Below, piece after piece: positions 1 to 9,627 of a stretch of 64,000 bases of DNA. The stretch is from Salinimicrobium sediminilitoris (lineage in GTDB: Bacteria; Bacteroidota; Bacteroidia; Flavobacteriales; Flavobacteriaceae). Position numbers and translations under genes: made by a program. Under the pieces are notes generated by a model, which was not told where the DNA came from, ran no database searches, and worked only from the letters and a program-made list of their open reading frames with translations. Positions within the stretch are counted from its first letter, which is position 1; each line of letters starts with the position of its first letter. The stretch is from NCBI RefSeq assembly GCF_020866905.1, contig NZ_JAIVCC010000001.1, forward strand, positions 218,365 to 282,364. Reading direction: 5' to 3'.

Positions 1-895
1 GCAGTAACGAGCGCTTCGACTATTCCTCATGCTGCGCACTCGGGCTCAGCGTGACAATTGAGCTAGGTTTACACTTCGACTATTCCTCGCGCTCTGGCGC
101 TCTGGCTCAGTGTGGCAACCGTATTGTCAGACTGAGCCGCTGCAACGGTAGTTGTGGCAAAGGGTCGAAGTGCTTTTGAAAACGAATGTTTCCCGACAAC
201 AAGAAATTCAGCAGTAACGAGCGCTTCGACTATTCCTCATGCTGCGCACTCGGGCTCAGCGTGACAATTGAGCTAGGTTTACACTTCGCCTATTCCTCGC
301 GCTCTGGCGCTCTGGCTCAGTGTGGCAACCGTATTGTCAGACTGAGCCGCTGCAACGGTAGTTGCGGCGAAAAGTCGAAGTCCTTGAGGAGATGGGTGTT
401 TATTGGTAATAATAAATAGTGGACTTAACAAGCGCTTCGACTATTCCTCGCGCCTGTCCTGAGCCTGGTGGAACCGGGAGTCGAAGGGCGGTCGGGCTCA
501 GCGTGACATTCGTGATGAAAGGTAATTTAGTATTTTTAAGCGCTTCGACTATTCCTCATGCTGCGCACTCGGGTTCAGCGTGACAATTGAGCTGGGTTTA
601 CACTTCGACTATTCCTCGCGCTCTTGTGCTCTGGCTCAGTGTGGCAACCGTATTGTCAGACTGAGCCGCTGCAACGGTAGTTGCGGCGAAGGGTTGAAGT
701 CCTTGAGGAGATGGGTATTTATTGGTAATAATAAATAGTGGACTTAACAAGCGCTTCGACTATTCCTCATGCTGTGCACTCGGGCTCAGCGTGACAATTG
801 TGCTGAGCTCAAACTTCGATTATTCTTCATGCCTGTCCTGAGTTAAGTAGCGCCGGGAAAGTCGAAGGGCGGTCGGACTCAGCGTGAGGTATGAC
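1..895. repeat. Cluster of direct intergenic repeats (CGCTTCGACTATTCCTC family)
   Basis: This stretch has no credible gene. A block of about 170 bp starting with GCAGTAACGAGCGCTTCGAC is present at 1-171 and again at 211-381, and most of it recurs at 539-711. Shorter pieces lie at 430-510 and 750-890. A second word, CTTGAGGAGATGGGTGTTTA followed by about 48 further bases, is shared by 382-449 and 702-769. Each copy contains GCGCTTCGACT...GGGCTCAGCGTGAC. Short ORFs inside it are repeat translations. The cluster may continue beyond the left edge of the window. Confidence 0.85.
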
Positions 896-1043
896 AGGGG
901 TATTTCTCTCTTCGTAATTCTAAAATCGTACTTCAAAAGAGATTCCTCGTCGCCTCGCCTTCTACCGAAGCCCATGCTCTGTCGGAATGACAAAGTGCAT
1001 TGATCTTCTAACTTCTACTTTCGTAAATCTAACTTTTCCTTTG

Positions 1044-1086
1044 CTTTTCCCGGCTCCCTTTAGGGGGAGGGGTAAAACGGGAAAAG
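1044..1086. repeat. Hairpin repeat with CTCCCTTTAGGG core, stem CTTTTCCCG/CGGGAAAAG
   Basis: A perfect 9-bp inverted repeat (1044-1052 and 1078-1086) encloses a core with CTCCCTTTAGGGGGAGGGG. It lies 11 bp past the stop of the Wzc gene. It lacks a T-tract on the minus strand, so it is not a textbook terminator, although it could still end or stabilise the long operon transcript. Related hairpins occur at 25952-25991, 36986-36999 (half copy), 37562-37616 and 39442-39483. Confidence 0.7.
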
Positions 1087-1096
1087 AGTTCGCATC

Positions 1097-3490
1097 CTAC
1101 CAAAAAGCAGCTTTGTTCTTGATCCTGTTCCACAAGCTCTTGTGCTCTTCGCCATAAGCGTAGTAATAACCATACTTATTCCCGTAGCCGAATTGCTCCG
1201 CTTCCACGTTATTAAGAACGAAACTTACGTCTTTAAGTTTGCCATCACGCTTAGCGCCGGCAGCAAAATCCAGTAATTTTCTTTCGGTGTATCCAGCTCT
1301 TATCATGTAAAGGGTGATATCAGCGTACTGATTGATAAGGAAGGTGTCTGCCACAAGCATGGAAGGTGCGGTGTCAATAATGACATAATCGTACTGCCCT
1401 TCCAGCTCCCTGAACAGCAGCTTTGCTTTTTCCTGTCGCAACAGCTCAGATGGGTTGGGAGGGATGCTTCCTGAAGTTAAAAGATCCAGATCGGGATGAA
1501 GGGTCGATCTTTTAATTAATTCCTTTAGTTTCAGGTTTCGGTTTGCCAGGTAATCACTTACTCCCGGCCAGCTTTTGCTTTCCGGCTCATATCGCTGTAA
1601 TTGGGGATTACGCAAGTCACCACCTACTATAACTACTTTTTTCCCGGTATTCGCCAGAGTGATGGCGAGATTAAAAGCAGTAAAGGTCTTTCCTTCTCCC
1701 TTTACAGTAGAAGTCACCAGGATGCTTATCCCCGTCTGCTTCTCATTGCTGTTCACAAGCAGGTATTGCAAATTCGTATGAAGGATCCTGAAAGATTCTG
1801 CCAGGACCGAACGATCGTTCTGCTCAATGAGGTCACTATTGCCCTTGGCGATCTTGGGGATTTCCCCTACCACAGGAATATCCTGTATCAGGCTTTCTAC
1901 CTCAGAACGATTACTGATCTTATTATTCAACAAATTCTTTAAATAGATGATCCCAAACGGAAGGCCCAAACCTAAGAGTAAGGCTGTAAGATAGGTGCTG
2001 CGGGGATTTGGTGAAATAGGAACACCCGAACTAAAGGCACTGTCCACGATCTTCGCTTTTGGTTCTGTTACCGCTAAGGAAATAGAGGTTTCTTCCCTCT
2101 TTTGAAGCAGGAATAGGTAAAGGGTTTCCTTGATCTGTTGCTGACGTTCTATGCCGCGGAATTGCTTTTCCTTTGACGGGACGCCGGCGATCCTGGAACC
2201 TATGGCTGCAGCTTCGCGGTTAAGATTGGATTCGGCTATTTCCAAATTGGACTTCAGTCGGTTTAGACTTTGCAGTACATTAGATTTCAGTTCTTCTATC
2301 TGCCGGTTCAATTTTATTACTACCGGGTTTCTTTCTGTTGACCCGCTTAAAATCCGGTTCCGTTCCAGGACCAGCTCGTTGTACTCACCAATGGAAGTAT
2401 TAACTGCAGACTCCTCAATTCCCAGGTTCGCAGGTAATAGATCGCCCATACTGCTGGACCTTAGATACGCAAGCATAGCATTAACCAGTTCGATCTGTGT
2501 ATCCAGCTCCTGTTGCCTTTTCTTGAATTCGCTGGCATTGGACATGAATAACTGAGATTCTGCTTCTATATCGGTTAACCGGTTACTCTCTTTAAATTCT
2601 ACTTTTCCTGTTTCTACAGAATCCAGTTCTTCACTTATGATATCGAGACGTTCATCTATAAATTTAGCGGTATTGAGAGCTACCAAGTTTTTATCATCTA
2701 TGGCTTCTCTGTTATATTCCAGCACCAGTTGATCCAGGATATCTTCTGCTTTCTTTCTGATAGGATCATTTAATTTAAGCTCAACTAAACTTGAATTATA
2801 ATCCTTTAGTTGCACACTAAGATCATTGCGGTAATGATTTGCCACGCTTTCTGCAGGAGCAAACTGTAGCAGGATTGGCCTGTTTTCTTCAAATGCCTCT
2901 TCCGAAAGTAATTCATTCCGAACCAGAAGTACCTGTGCAAATCCCAGGTCAACAGGGGATCCTAAATTTGCTTCTGTCATTTTTTCGGAAATAAGGTTTG
3001 AAATTTTCACCTTATCATTCCCCAAATATTCTATATGAAAATTTCTTTCTGAAGTTTCAAGAAGTTTTTCTTCATCCAGTAATAACACCTCTGCAATAAA
3101 GGGGGATTTTAGATATAGTTCGGGGCTTCGCAGTTGATCCACATCAAAGTACCGGATATTGATATCCAGTTCCTTCACCACACTTTTCATCAGGCGACGC
3201 GAACGAAGAATTCCAATTTCGTTTTCAATGCTGTTGCTGTTCATCCCATCAAAAATTCCCAACTCTGCAAATGCTGCCATTTCAGAATTCTGGCTGCTGC
3301 CATCCTTAATAAGAATGGTTGCCGTAGTAGAATAGACAGGGGTAGTTTGGCGGAGTTTGAGATAAGCAAACCCCAGAGCCAGCACAACGCAAAGTAGAAA
3401 CCACGGCCAGTATTTGAGATACTTTTCTAGTTCTTCCCTTATATTGATATCGTTTGTATTATTTTTTGTAGGATTATTATTTTGGGACAT
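1097..3490 (-). CDS. wzc: Wzc-like polysaccharide co-polymerase / tyrosine kinase
   Basis: This is an inner-membrane chain-length regulator fused to a cytoplasmic bacterial tyrosine kinase, which controls polymerisation and export of capsule or exopolysaccharide through Wza. About 797 aa. An N-terminal membrane segment (WPWFLLCVVLALGFAYL, about residues 30-46) leads a Wzz domain. A charged coiled-coil-rich periplasmic part and a second membrane segment near residue 515 follow. The kinase domain shows Walker A STVKGEGKT, Walker A' VVIVGGDLRNP and Walker B YVIIDTAP. The C-terminus carries the expected tyrosine cluster GYGNKYGYYYAYG, the usual autophosphorylation site. I chose the ATG at 3490; a GTG one codon earlier (3493) is possible. 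It is the last gene of the minus-strand operon, three bases after the Wza stop codon. Confidence 0.93.
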   Translation of the reverse strand: MSQNNNPTKNNTNDINIREELEKYLKYWPWFLLCVVLALGFAYLKLRQTTPVYSTTATILIKDGSSQNSEMAAFAELGIFDGMNSNSIENEIGILRSRRLMKSVVKELDINIRYFDVDQLRSPELYLKSPFIAEVLLLDEEKLLETSERNFHIEYLGNDKVKISNLISEKMTEANLGSPVDLGFAQVLLVRNELLSEEAFEENRPILLQFAPAESVANHYRNDLSVQLKDYNSSLVELKLNDPIRKKAEDILDQLVLEYNREAIDDKNLVALNTAKFIDERLDIISEELDSVETGKVEFKESNRLTDIEAESQLFMSNASEFKKRQQELDTQIELVNAMLAYLRSSSMGDLLPANLGIEESAVNTSIGEYNELVLERNRILSGSTERNPVVIKLNRQIEELKSNVLQSLNRLKSNLEIAESNLNREAAAIGSRIAGVPSKEKQFRGIERQQQIKETLYLFLLQKREETSISLAVTEPKAKIVDSAFSSGVPISPNPRSTYLTALLLGLGLPFGIIYLKNLLNNKISNRSEVESLIQDIPVVGEIPKIAKGNSDLIEQNDRSVLAESFRILHTNLQYLLVNSNEKQTGISILVTSTVKGEGKTFTAFNLAITLANTGKKVVIVGGDLRNPQLQRYEPESKSWPGVSDYLANRNLKLKELIKRSTLHPDLDLLTSGSIPPNPSELLRQEKAKLLFRELEGQYDYVIIDTAPSMLVADTFLINQYADITLYMIRAGYTERKLLDFAAGAKRDGKLKDVSFVLNNVEAEQFGYGNKYGYYYAYGEEHKSLWNRIKNKAAFW

Positions 3491-3493
3491 CAC

Positions 3494-4279
3494 TTACCGT
3501 GTAAAAATTAAAATTAAGGAGGTAATTACCGAAACTACCGAAAGATAACTGGCTGCCGTATTCAGGTAACTTGTAGATTGTATTTTAGATCCTACAGGTT
3601 CTACATAGACCACATCATTTTGTTGCAGATAATAAAAGGGGGAATTCATAACATTTGCATCTGTAAGGTCCAGGTAAGCATATTTCCTTTCGCCATTGAC
3701 ATCCCTGGTTACCAGCACTTCTTTTCGTTTTCCGGAGAGGGTTATATCCCCTGCCAGACCAAGGGCCTGCGGCAGGCTAATATCGTCATTTTCAATAGTG
3801 AATGTCCCCGGGTTGCCCACTTCTCCAAGAATACTGATCTGGAAGTTTTCTACCCGTACGGTAACAACAGGATCCTGTAGATAGGAAGTTAACTGCTCTT
3901 CCAGTTTTTCTTCCAGCTCTTTTCCCGTCATTCCTGTTACCTTCATTTTTCCTAAGGTGGGAAAATTAATAGTTCCGTTATCATTCACCAGGTAGGTAAG
4001 AGGTTCCTGATTTCCTCCGCCTCCGCTGCCCTGTCCTAAACCTGGAGTTGGCCTAAAATTATTAAACGGTTGTGCCGCCTGCAGTTCGGGAGCAGAAACT
4101 ATAATGCTCAACATGTCACCTGGCTGTACCTGAATATTCTTTTCAGCAGCATCTATCTGCTGCTTTTGAACTGTTTCCAGTCCCTGGAAGTAGGCTATTC
4201 TTTTGCGGGAGACACAGGATGCTGTTAAACTAACTCCCAGAATGAGAACACTTAGTACTTTTAAAAACTTAAAATTCAT
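3494..4279 (-). CDS. wza: Wza-like outer-membrane polysaccharide export lipoprotein
   Basis: This forms the outer-membrane/periplasmic channel for exported polysaccharide and pairs with the adjacent Wzc. From the ATG at 4279 the protein starts MNFKFLKVLSVLILGVSL and has a lipobox LTASC, as expected for a lipoprotein; an in-frame ATG at 4321 would put 14 unlikely residues ahead of the signal peptide. A polysaccharide-export domain (QVQPGDMLSIIVSAPEL) is followed by an SLBB-type segment (ISILGEVGNPGTFTI), and a hydrophobic stretch lies at the C-terminus. About 261 aa, similar to Bacteroidota homologues and shorter than E. coli Wza. A glycine/glutamine-rich loop (GLGQGSGGGGNQ) interrupts the export domain. 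Confidence 0.92.
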   Translation of the reverse strand: MNFKFLKVLSVLILGVSLTASCVSRKRIAYFQGLETVQKQQIDAAEKNIQVQPGDMLSIIVSAPELQAAQPFNNFRPTPGLGQGSGGGGNQEPLTYLVNDNGTINFPTLGKMKVTGMTGKELEEKLEEQLTSYLQDPVVTVRVENFQISILGEVGNPGTFTIENDDISLPQALGLAGDITLSGKRKEVLVTRDVNGERKYAYLDLTDANVMNSPFYYLQQNDVVYVEPVGSKIQSTSYLNTAASYLSVVSVITSLILIFTR

Positions 4280-4297
4280 GGTATTTTTATGAAGGCG

Positions 4298-4328
4298 CGA
4301 AGGTAATTTTTTAAGAGACAATTAACAA
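4298..4328 (-). promoter_or_regulatory. Candidate promoter for wza-wzc
   Basis: Read on the minus strand, TTG (4326-4328), 20 nt and TACCTTCG (4298-4305) approximate the Bacteroidota -33/-7 pattern (TTG, about 19-21 nt, TAnnTTTG) with one mismatch. The predicted transcript start near 4291 falls just upstream of the ATG at 4279 and downstream of the alternative ATG at 4321, which favours the shorter Wza start. This is inferred from pattern only. Confidence 0.4.
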
Positions 4329-4519
4329 CGTGCAATTAACAATTAACAATCAACGATGAACAGTTAAAAATGAACAATTTTTTTAGTGGTTAGTGGTCAG
4401 TGGTCCTTGGTTAGTGATTAGGAGAATTTCCAAACAATTAAATTTTGAGAGGTTCAATAATTATTTGCCCATGTTCAATTCAGAAAATCATTATTCCTTA
4501 AACATTAGCCCTTAAACCT

Positions 4520-5677
4520 TTATTTTGAGTTCATGCTGAATTCTGAACGTCGAATAGCCTGTCTTGCAGTTTTTTCGCTGAGCTTCTTCAGCTTTGAGAA
4601 CAACAGGAAGCTGGCAGAATAAAGCAGTACTACCACAAAAATTAACCAGGCTTGCGGAAGTTTATTGACAAAAAAGAAAAAGGTCCAGACCACGATCAGG
4701 TTCAGGATCCCTATTCCCAGGCTGGCTTTCCAGTGAGGCATCCCCAGATCAAGCAGTACGTGATGTACATGGTTCCGGTCTGCCGTAAACATGGAATTAC
4801 CCGACATCTTTCTTAAGAACATTACCCGCAGCGTGTCAAAAGCAGGGATAAAGAGGAGGCAGGCAAGGAACAGCAATCTGTTGGCCGGGTCATATCCTGC
4901 TTTTACAGTTTCGGGATGAGGCTCCATAACCAAAAACTTTAAACTTAGAAAGGCTAATACAAGGCCAATGATTAGGCTGCCGGAATCTCCCATAAAGATC
5001 TTATTTGCCCCCCTGGAAAAATTATAACGTAGATAAGCTGTTAGTATCCCGGTAATGCTGATGCTTACCAGTACATAATAGGGTTGATGTGCTATGTAAA
5101 AAACATAAGCCAGCATGGAGCTTATCACTATTCCCACAATGGCAGCCAGGCCATCGATCCCGTCGATAAGGTTGAAAGCATTGATCAAGGCTACAACCAG
5201 GAAAGCTTTTATTATAAATCCTACTGCCAGGGGAATCTCATAAATGCCAAGAAAGCCGTGAAGGGTATTTAATGCCATTTCAGGAGAGAAGATAAGGAAC
5301 ATTGCTGCGGTAGCCTGCCCGAACAGCTTTACACGGGCGGTCGAGATCACCAGGTCATCCTTCAGTCCTACCATAAATAATATAGTGCAGGCTGCAATCA
5401 AATGGTTGCCAATATAGGTTAACCGCATACTTTGCAAAATAGATAGTACCATTATAATGCTAATATAAAATGCTACCCCCCCAAAAGAAGGCACGGCGAT
5501 GCTGTGAGAACTGCGTTCATTCATACCGGTGAGCAGGTTCTTTTCTTTGGTCACCCATAAAACCTTGGGGATCAAATAATAGGTAAGACCAAAGGTACCT
5601 GCAAAGACAATGGCTACAAACCACAGGTAGTTCTGACGAAAAAATTCCAGGATCACTTCCTGATCGAGAATATTCAT
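4520..5677 (-). CDS. WecA/TagO-like undecaprenyl-phosphate sugar-1-phosphate transferase
   Basis: This polytopic inner-membrane enzyme moves a sugar-1-phosphate (in the family usually GlcNAc-1-P) from a UDP-sugar to undecaprenyl phosphate, which starts lipid-linked repeat-unit synthesis. 385 aa with about ten hydrophobic segments. Family motifs are NERSSHSIAVPSFGG (about 53-67), the aspartate pair GLKDD (104-108), NAFNLIDGIDGLAA (166-179), FMGDSGS (228-234) and DRNHVHHVLLD near residue 300. It is the only recognisable initiating transferase in the locus. The gap on its wza side (4280-4519) is filled with short repeated words such as CAATTAACAATTAAC and GTGGTTAGTGGTCAGTGG. Confidence 0.9.
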   Translation of the reverse strand: MNILDQEVILEFFRQNYLWFVAIVFAGTFGLTYYLIPKVLWVTKEKNLLTGMNERSSHSIAVPSFGGVAFYISIIMVLSILQSMRLTYIGNHLIAACTILFMVGLKDDLVISTARVKLFGQATAAMFLIFSPEMALNTLHGFLGIYEIPLAVGFIIKAFLVVALINAFNLIDGIDGLAAIVGIVISSMLAYVFYIAHQPYYVLVSISITGILTAYLRYNFSRGANKIFMGDSGSLIIGLVLAFLSLKFLVMEPHPETVKAGYDPANRLLFLACLLFIPAFDTLRVMFLRKMSGNSMFTADRNHVHHVLLDLGMPHWKASLGIGILNLIVVWTFFFFVNKLPQAWLIFVVVLLYSASFLLFSKLKKLSEKTARQAIRRSEFSMNSK

Positions 5678-5835
5678 AGTTGGTTATTTGTCAAAGTCGG
5701 GTAGGGGACGACGGTTAGAAATTGTATAATGTATATTGAATATTGTATATTGAATATTGTCTATTGAAGCCTTTAGCTTTTAGCCGTTAGCCTTTGGCTT
5801 TATTTAGCACTAAGCCAACAGCCAATGGCCAATAG

Positions 5836-6582
5836 CTACTTTTTTACAAATTGTGACAGCTTGCTCAAATTCTTATAGGCCAAAACCTTAGCGGGATTTT
5901 TTATTTTATTTGCGCGCAAAGCTCGTAAATCTTCGGAAGATTTTTGAACAATATTTTTCAAACTTCTGTTACTTGCTCCGCCGACTCTCATTTTGGTGAT
6001 CACCTGAGGCAGGTAAGCAAATTTAAGATTGGGATCCTGAAGGATGCGTAGCATAAAATCATAGTCGGCAGCGATGTTGTAATCAAGGTCAAAGAAACCA
6101 TGTTTTTTATAAACTTCTTTCTTCAGGAACAGGGAAGGATGCGCCGGCATCCAGCCGTTGCTTAACAACTGTGATCTGAACGGCTGACTCTTCCAGTACC
6201 TTACAACTTTGGAAGGATCTTCTTTTTTCACGTACTGCAGGTCTCCATATACCCCGTCCACCTTTTCTTCAAATGCTTTTACTATATCTGAGATGGTAGT
6301 TGGCGATGCAAGCAGATCATCAGAATGAACAAAACCTACTATATCGCCTGTAGCATGAAAAATCCCTTTATTCAAAGCATCATAGATCCCGCGGTCTTTT
6401 TCAGAGATGATCTTAAGGCCTCCTGAAAATGCCTTTTTTGCCACCTCTATGGTGTTGTCTTTGGATTTGCCATCTATTAGCAGCACCTCAATATTCTGGT
6501 GATCCTGCTCTTCAATAGATCTTAGAGCTGAGGCTATACTTGCTTCAGAGTTGTAAGTGGCTGTTATTATTGAAACTTTCAT
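5836..6582 (-). CDS. Family 2 glycosyltransferase (WcaE-like)
   Basis: This probably adds one sugar to the lipid-linked repeat unit at the cytoplasmic face of the membrane. 248 aa with a GT-A fold: the N-terminus MKVSIITATYNSEASIASAL is the standard nucleotide-sugar-binding start, IEVLLIDGKSKDNTI the next strand, and HSDDLL near residue 88 the DxD-type metal/sugar-phosphate motif. IAADYDFMLRI lies further on. It resembles the colanic-acid WcaE group, but the donor and acceptor cannot be read from sequence. The gaps on both sides are short; that towards the WecA-like gene is rich in TATTGAATATTG and AGCCTTTAGCTT-type words. Confidence 0.85.
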   Translation of the reverse strand: MKVSIITATYNSEASIASALRSIEEQDHQNIEVLLIDGKSKDNTIEVAKKAFSGGLKIISEKDRGIYDALNKGIFHATGDIVGFVHSDDLLASPTTISDIVKAFEEKVDGVYGDLQYVKKEDPSKVVRYWKSQPFRSQLLSNGWMPAHPSLFLKKEVYKKHGFFDLDYNIAADYDFMLRILQDPNLKFAYLPQVITKMRVGGASNRSLKNIVQKSSEDLRALRANKIKNPAKVLAYKNLSKLSQFVKK

Positions 6583-6657
6583 TCAGAAATTTAATTTTTC
6601 TCGCAGCGAACGCCGCGCTTTTTCCTCCGCGTCCTCCGCGTGAAACTATATAAATTG

Positions 6658-7242
6658 TCATTGCGAGGAGGCGACAGCCGACGTGGCAATCTCTTCCTTG
6701 CGAGAAATTCTCTCCCTCACCACAACTGCAGGATTTCCCTGATAAACTTTATAAGCCTCCAGGTCTTTCGTTGCCACAGAGTTCACTGCCAAAATAGAGT
6801 GAGAGTGGCATGTAACTCCGGGACAAACAACACTCTGTGCGCCGATCCATACCCCGTCTTCCAGAACAATATCTTCCACAATGAGATCAAAAGAGGATGT
6901 TTTATAGTTGTGATTTCCGCAAAGCAACATCGCGCCCTGGGAGATGCATACGTTACTGCCGATCTTCACCTCTCCCAGATTATCGATCCATACTTTTTCT
7001 CCTATCCAACAATGATCACCGATACTCAGCTTCCAGGGATATTTAATGTTTACTCCCGGTTTCACCACTACCCCCGATCCTATTTTTGCTCCAAACAGCT
7101 TCAGTAAAGCCACTTTTAAACCCGAAGAAGGATTTAAGGTATTGTGAAAAAAGAGTACGTTGGTGAAATACCATAGCAGGATCTTTAGTTTTCCTCCTGG
7201 CTTATACCAGCTATTGTCGTATTTTGAAAGATTTGTTTTCAT
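6658..7242 (-). CDS. WcaF-like hexapeptide-repeat acyltransferase
   Basis: This likely acetylates a sugar of the repeat unit (colanic acid WcaF family, left-handed beta-helix fold). From the ATG at 7242 the protein begins MKTNLSKYDNSWYKPGG, typical of the family; earlier in-frame ATG codons would include part of a flanking structured repeat. 194 aa. Hexapeptide turns are seen in IGSGVVVKPGVNI, IGDHCWIGEKVWI and IGSNVCISQGAMLL. GNHNY supplies the probable catalytic histidine, and VYQGNPAVVV is the standard C-terminal signature. Confidence 0.87.
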   Translation of the reverse strand: MKTNLSKYDNSWYKPGGKLKILLWYFTNVLFFHNTLNPSSGLKVALLKLFGAKIGSGVVVKPGVNIKYPWKLSIGDHCWIGEKVWIDNLGEVKIGSNVCISQGAMLLCGNHNYKTSSFDLIVEDIVLEDGVWIGAQSVVCPGVTCHSHSILAVNSVATKDLEAYKVYQGNPAVVVRERISRKEEIATSAVASSQ

Positions 7243-7250
7243 AATTGTGT

Positions 7251-7450
7251 TTGTTCTTTTTTGCATCGCCCAAAAAAGAACCAAAAAAGTCTAGGCTTAC
7301 GAAAATGTTGCTAAAATTTTCATTCGGAGCCTAAATTTTAGGAACTCGCCACCAACAGTAAATTTCAAACTAAAATCTGTCTGGCTCAAACAGCCTAAAA
7401 TTTTACGGCTCACTCATCTTAATTTTTACGCAAAATTTTCGATAGGCCGA
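7251..7450. repeat. 200-bp structured intergenic element, copy 1
   Basis: This is near-colinear with 25731-25930; both copies are 200 bp and in the same orientation. It begins with a hairpin (TTCTTTTTTGCATCGCCC followed by AAAAAAGAA). It is closed by a long-range stem between GGCTTACGAAAAT (7293-7305) and ATTTTCGATAGGCC (7435-7448). Inside are CCTAAATTTTAGG and AGCCTAAAATTTTACGGCT, both self-complementary. The second copy changes bases on both sides of the closing stem but can still pair. It may be a structured RNA, a terminator-containing spacer or a non-autonomous mobile element. No coding sequence was seen. Confidence 0.75.
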
Positions 7451-7568
7451 TTTACTTTCCGTCAGTTCGAGTTGATCCTGAACTGCGATAGCAGATTGGG
7501 ATCAGTATCGAGAACAGAGGAGGGGAGGCGAGGTTGCGCTTTACTTTGGCGACCGCCGCGTCCATCCT

Positions 7569-8528
7569 TTAGGACACTAAAACTTTATCCTCTTTCAGTA
7601 AATGATCGAAATAAGCAATGGTCTTCACCAATCCTTCTTCCAAATGCACCTTCGGTTCCCAACCATTCAACTCCTTCTTCGCCAGATCGATAACGGGCTT
7701 TCGCTGAGTAGGATCATCTTTTGGCAGCTCGAGGTGGATGATTTTTGATTTTGAACCTGTAAGTTCAATTACCTTATCAGCCAATTCCAGCATGGTAAAC
7801 TCTCCCGGATTTCCCAGGTTCACCGGACCAATAAATCCATCCCTGCTGTTCATCATTCTAATGGTTCCTTCAACCAGGTCATCTACATACTGAAAACTGC
7901 GGGTCTGGGTACCGTCCCCAAAAATGGTAATGTCTTCACCTTTTAGCGCCTGTACTATAAAATTGGAAACCACCCGACCGTCATTCGGATTCATGTTGGG
8001 CCCGTAGGTGTTAAAGATCCTGATGATCTTGATCTTTACATCATTCTGTAAATGGTAATCCATAAAAAGAGTTTCCGCGCAACGTTTCCCTTCATCATAG
8101 CAGGAGCGCGTACCAATAGGGTTTACATTCCCCCAGTAGCTCTCCGGTTGGGGATGTACGGCAGGATCTCCGTATACTTCACTGGTGCTGGCCTGCAGGA
8201 TCTTTGCTTTTACTCTTTTAGCTAATCCAAGAGTATTTATAGCCCCCATAACAGAAGTCTTTATGGTCTTAATTGGGTTATACTGGTAATGTACCGGGGA
8301 AGCAGGGCAGGCGAGGTTATAGATCTCATCCACCTCTGCGTAATACGGCTCAGTTATATCATGTCTAACCAATTCGAAGTAGGGGTTATCCAGCAGCTCA
8401 ATAATATTTGATTTACTTCCTGTAAAATAATTATCCAGGCAGATAACTTCATTGCCTTCATTTAGGAGACGTTTACATAAATGTGACCCAACAAATCCGG
8501 CACCACCGGTGATCAAAATTCTTTTCAT
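7569..8528 (-). CDS. UDP-glucuronate decarboxylase (UDP-xylose synthase)
   Basis: This SDR enzyme oxidises and decarboxylates UDP-glucuronate to UDP-xylose, or releases the 4-keto intermediate. 319 aa. The NAD-binding motif [10 protein letters not shown] is at residues 8-17, followed by [13 protein letters not shown], which is diagnostic of this family. The active site has a TSE motif ([10 protein letters not shown]) and Y-x3-K ([11 protein letters not shown]), and the [21 protein letters not shown] block is present. It works downstream of the UDP-glucose dehydrogenase at 23125-24564, so the locus can supply both glucuronate and xylose. Confidence 0.92.
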   Translation of the reverse strand: MKRILITGGAGFVGSHLCKRLLNEGNEVICLDNYFTGSKSNIIELLDNPYFELVRHDITEPYYAEVDEIYNLACPASPVHYQYNPIKTIKTSVMGAINTLGLAKRVKAKILQASTSEVYGDPAVHPQPESYWGNVNPIGTRSCYDEGKRCAETLFMDYHLQNDVKIKIIRIFNTYGPNMNPNDGRVVSNFIVQALKGEDITIFGDGTQTRSFQYVDDLVEGTIRMMNSRDGFIGPVNLGNPGEFTMLELADKVIELTGSKSKIIHLELPKDDPTQRKPVIDLAKKELNGWEPKVHLEEGLVKTIAYFDHLLKEDKVLVS

Positions 8529-8544
8529 TTAATTCTAAATTAAT

Positions 8545-9627
8545 TTATTGTGGTACAGATGCCAATAAGGATCTGTTTAGATAATCCAGTTGCCTACTTA
8601 TCTCCTTGTTCGTATAATTATTTATTATGAAATTCCTAGCTTTTCCCCCTTCTTCTTTGATTCTATCAGGAGAAAATGTCACTACACTTTCAAGGCTGTT
8701 CCTTATTTGCTCCGCAGAAGGTTCCAGTCGTATTGCAACTTTATTTTCGAAAGCTTCGGGAAAATTGCAGCCTTCCGAGATCAGCGGGATCAAACCATAA
8801 CTCATTGCCTCTAGGACACTAGTAGGAAAACCTTCACTGTAAGAAGGCAAAAGATAAAAGTGACTTTCCCTTAAAAGTTGCGTTTTTGTCTCTCCATAAA
8901 CGGCACCTACGTACTCAATATTCCTTGCTTCAACAATATGTTTTTGTACCTGATCTAGTTCCCCATCATCGGGACCCGCTATTACGAATTTGTAGTTGTC
9001 AGTTTCTGCAAGAGTAGAGGAAAGCCAGGCTTTTACCAAGGGAACAATACCTTTCTTATGGTGCAGCCGGGCCATATATAAAAACTGAACAGGTTTTTCG
9101 ACTTCTTCTGCCTGAAAATCAGGTTCATCAATTCCGTTTGGGATAAGCCGTACTTTCGGGCCGAATTCGTTTTTCAGGTTCTTGAATTCAGGTGCACCTA
9201 CAGCACGAATAGCGGAAGCTTTTTTTAATTTTCTTTTTTCCAGAAGGTTCCAGTAAATGAACTTTTTGAGCGCCTTTTGCTTTAAGGACCATGGCTCTAG
9301 CATACCATGCGGAACTGCTATCCATTTAAAGCCTTTTGCTTCCAGATCACACCCTGTTTTGGTCGCCCATCTCCAGCAGCCGTGAGAGACAATGATAGTG
9401 TTATTTGGTGAAAACTCATTTTTCCGGATATAATCATAGATATCCTTTGAAGATCTTAGGGGCAGCAGGCTAACATTTTCATAGAAAAAATCATTGGCAG
9501 CAGGAAAAGCAGCATAAGAGTTAATCCCTTCTTCGGCAAGGTTTGTGGAATTGGCAAGGGCGGCATTCCAGATCCCGAAATTTACCTGTGTGACGTTATC
9601 TATTAGATGTAGGATATTATAATTCAT
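8545..9627 (-). CDS. Family 4 glycosyltransferase
   Basis: This cytoplasmic GT-B glycosyltransferase probably extends the repeat unit. 360 aa. The C-terminal nucleotide-sugar-binding half shows VQFLYMARLHHKKGIVPLV, then VIAGPDDGEL and the E-x7-E type motif in PSYSEGFPTSVLEAMSYGLI. The N-terminal half starts MNYNILHLIDNVTQVNFGIW, as in related EPS enzymes. It shares one base with the next upstream gene (stop/start overlap at 9627), so the pair is probably translationally coupled. The donor sugar is unknown. Confidence 0.87.
   Translation of the reverse strand: MNYNILHLIDNVTQVNFGIWNAALANSTNLAEEGINSYAAFPAANDFFYENVSLLPLRSSKDIYDYIRKNEFSPNNTIIVSHGCWRWATKTGCDLEAKGFKWIAVPHGMLEPWSLKQKALKKFIYWNLLEKRKLKKASAIRAVGAPEFKNLKNEFGPKVRLIPNGIDEPDFQAEEVEKPVQFLYMARLHHKKGIVPLVKAWLSSTLAETDNYKFVIAGPDDGELDQVQKHIVEARNIEYVGAVYGETKTQLLRESHFYLLPSYSEGFPTSVLEAMSYGLIPLISEGCNFPEAFENKVAIRLEPSAEQIRNSLESVVTFSPDRIKEEGGKARNFIINNYTNKEISRQLDYLNRSLLASVPQ

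Noticed and set aside
186-419. 77-aa plus-strand ORF in the left repeat cluster
   Set aside because: It lies wholly in the CGCTTCGACT repeats and has no recognisable protein features.
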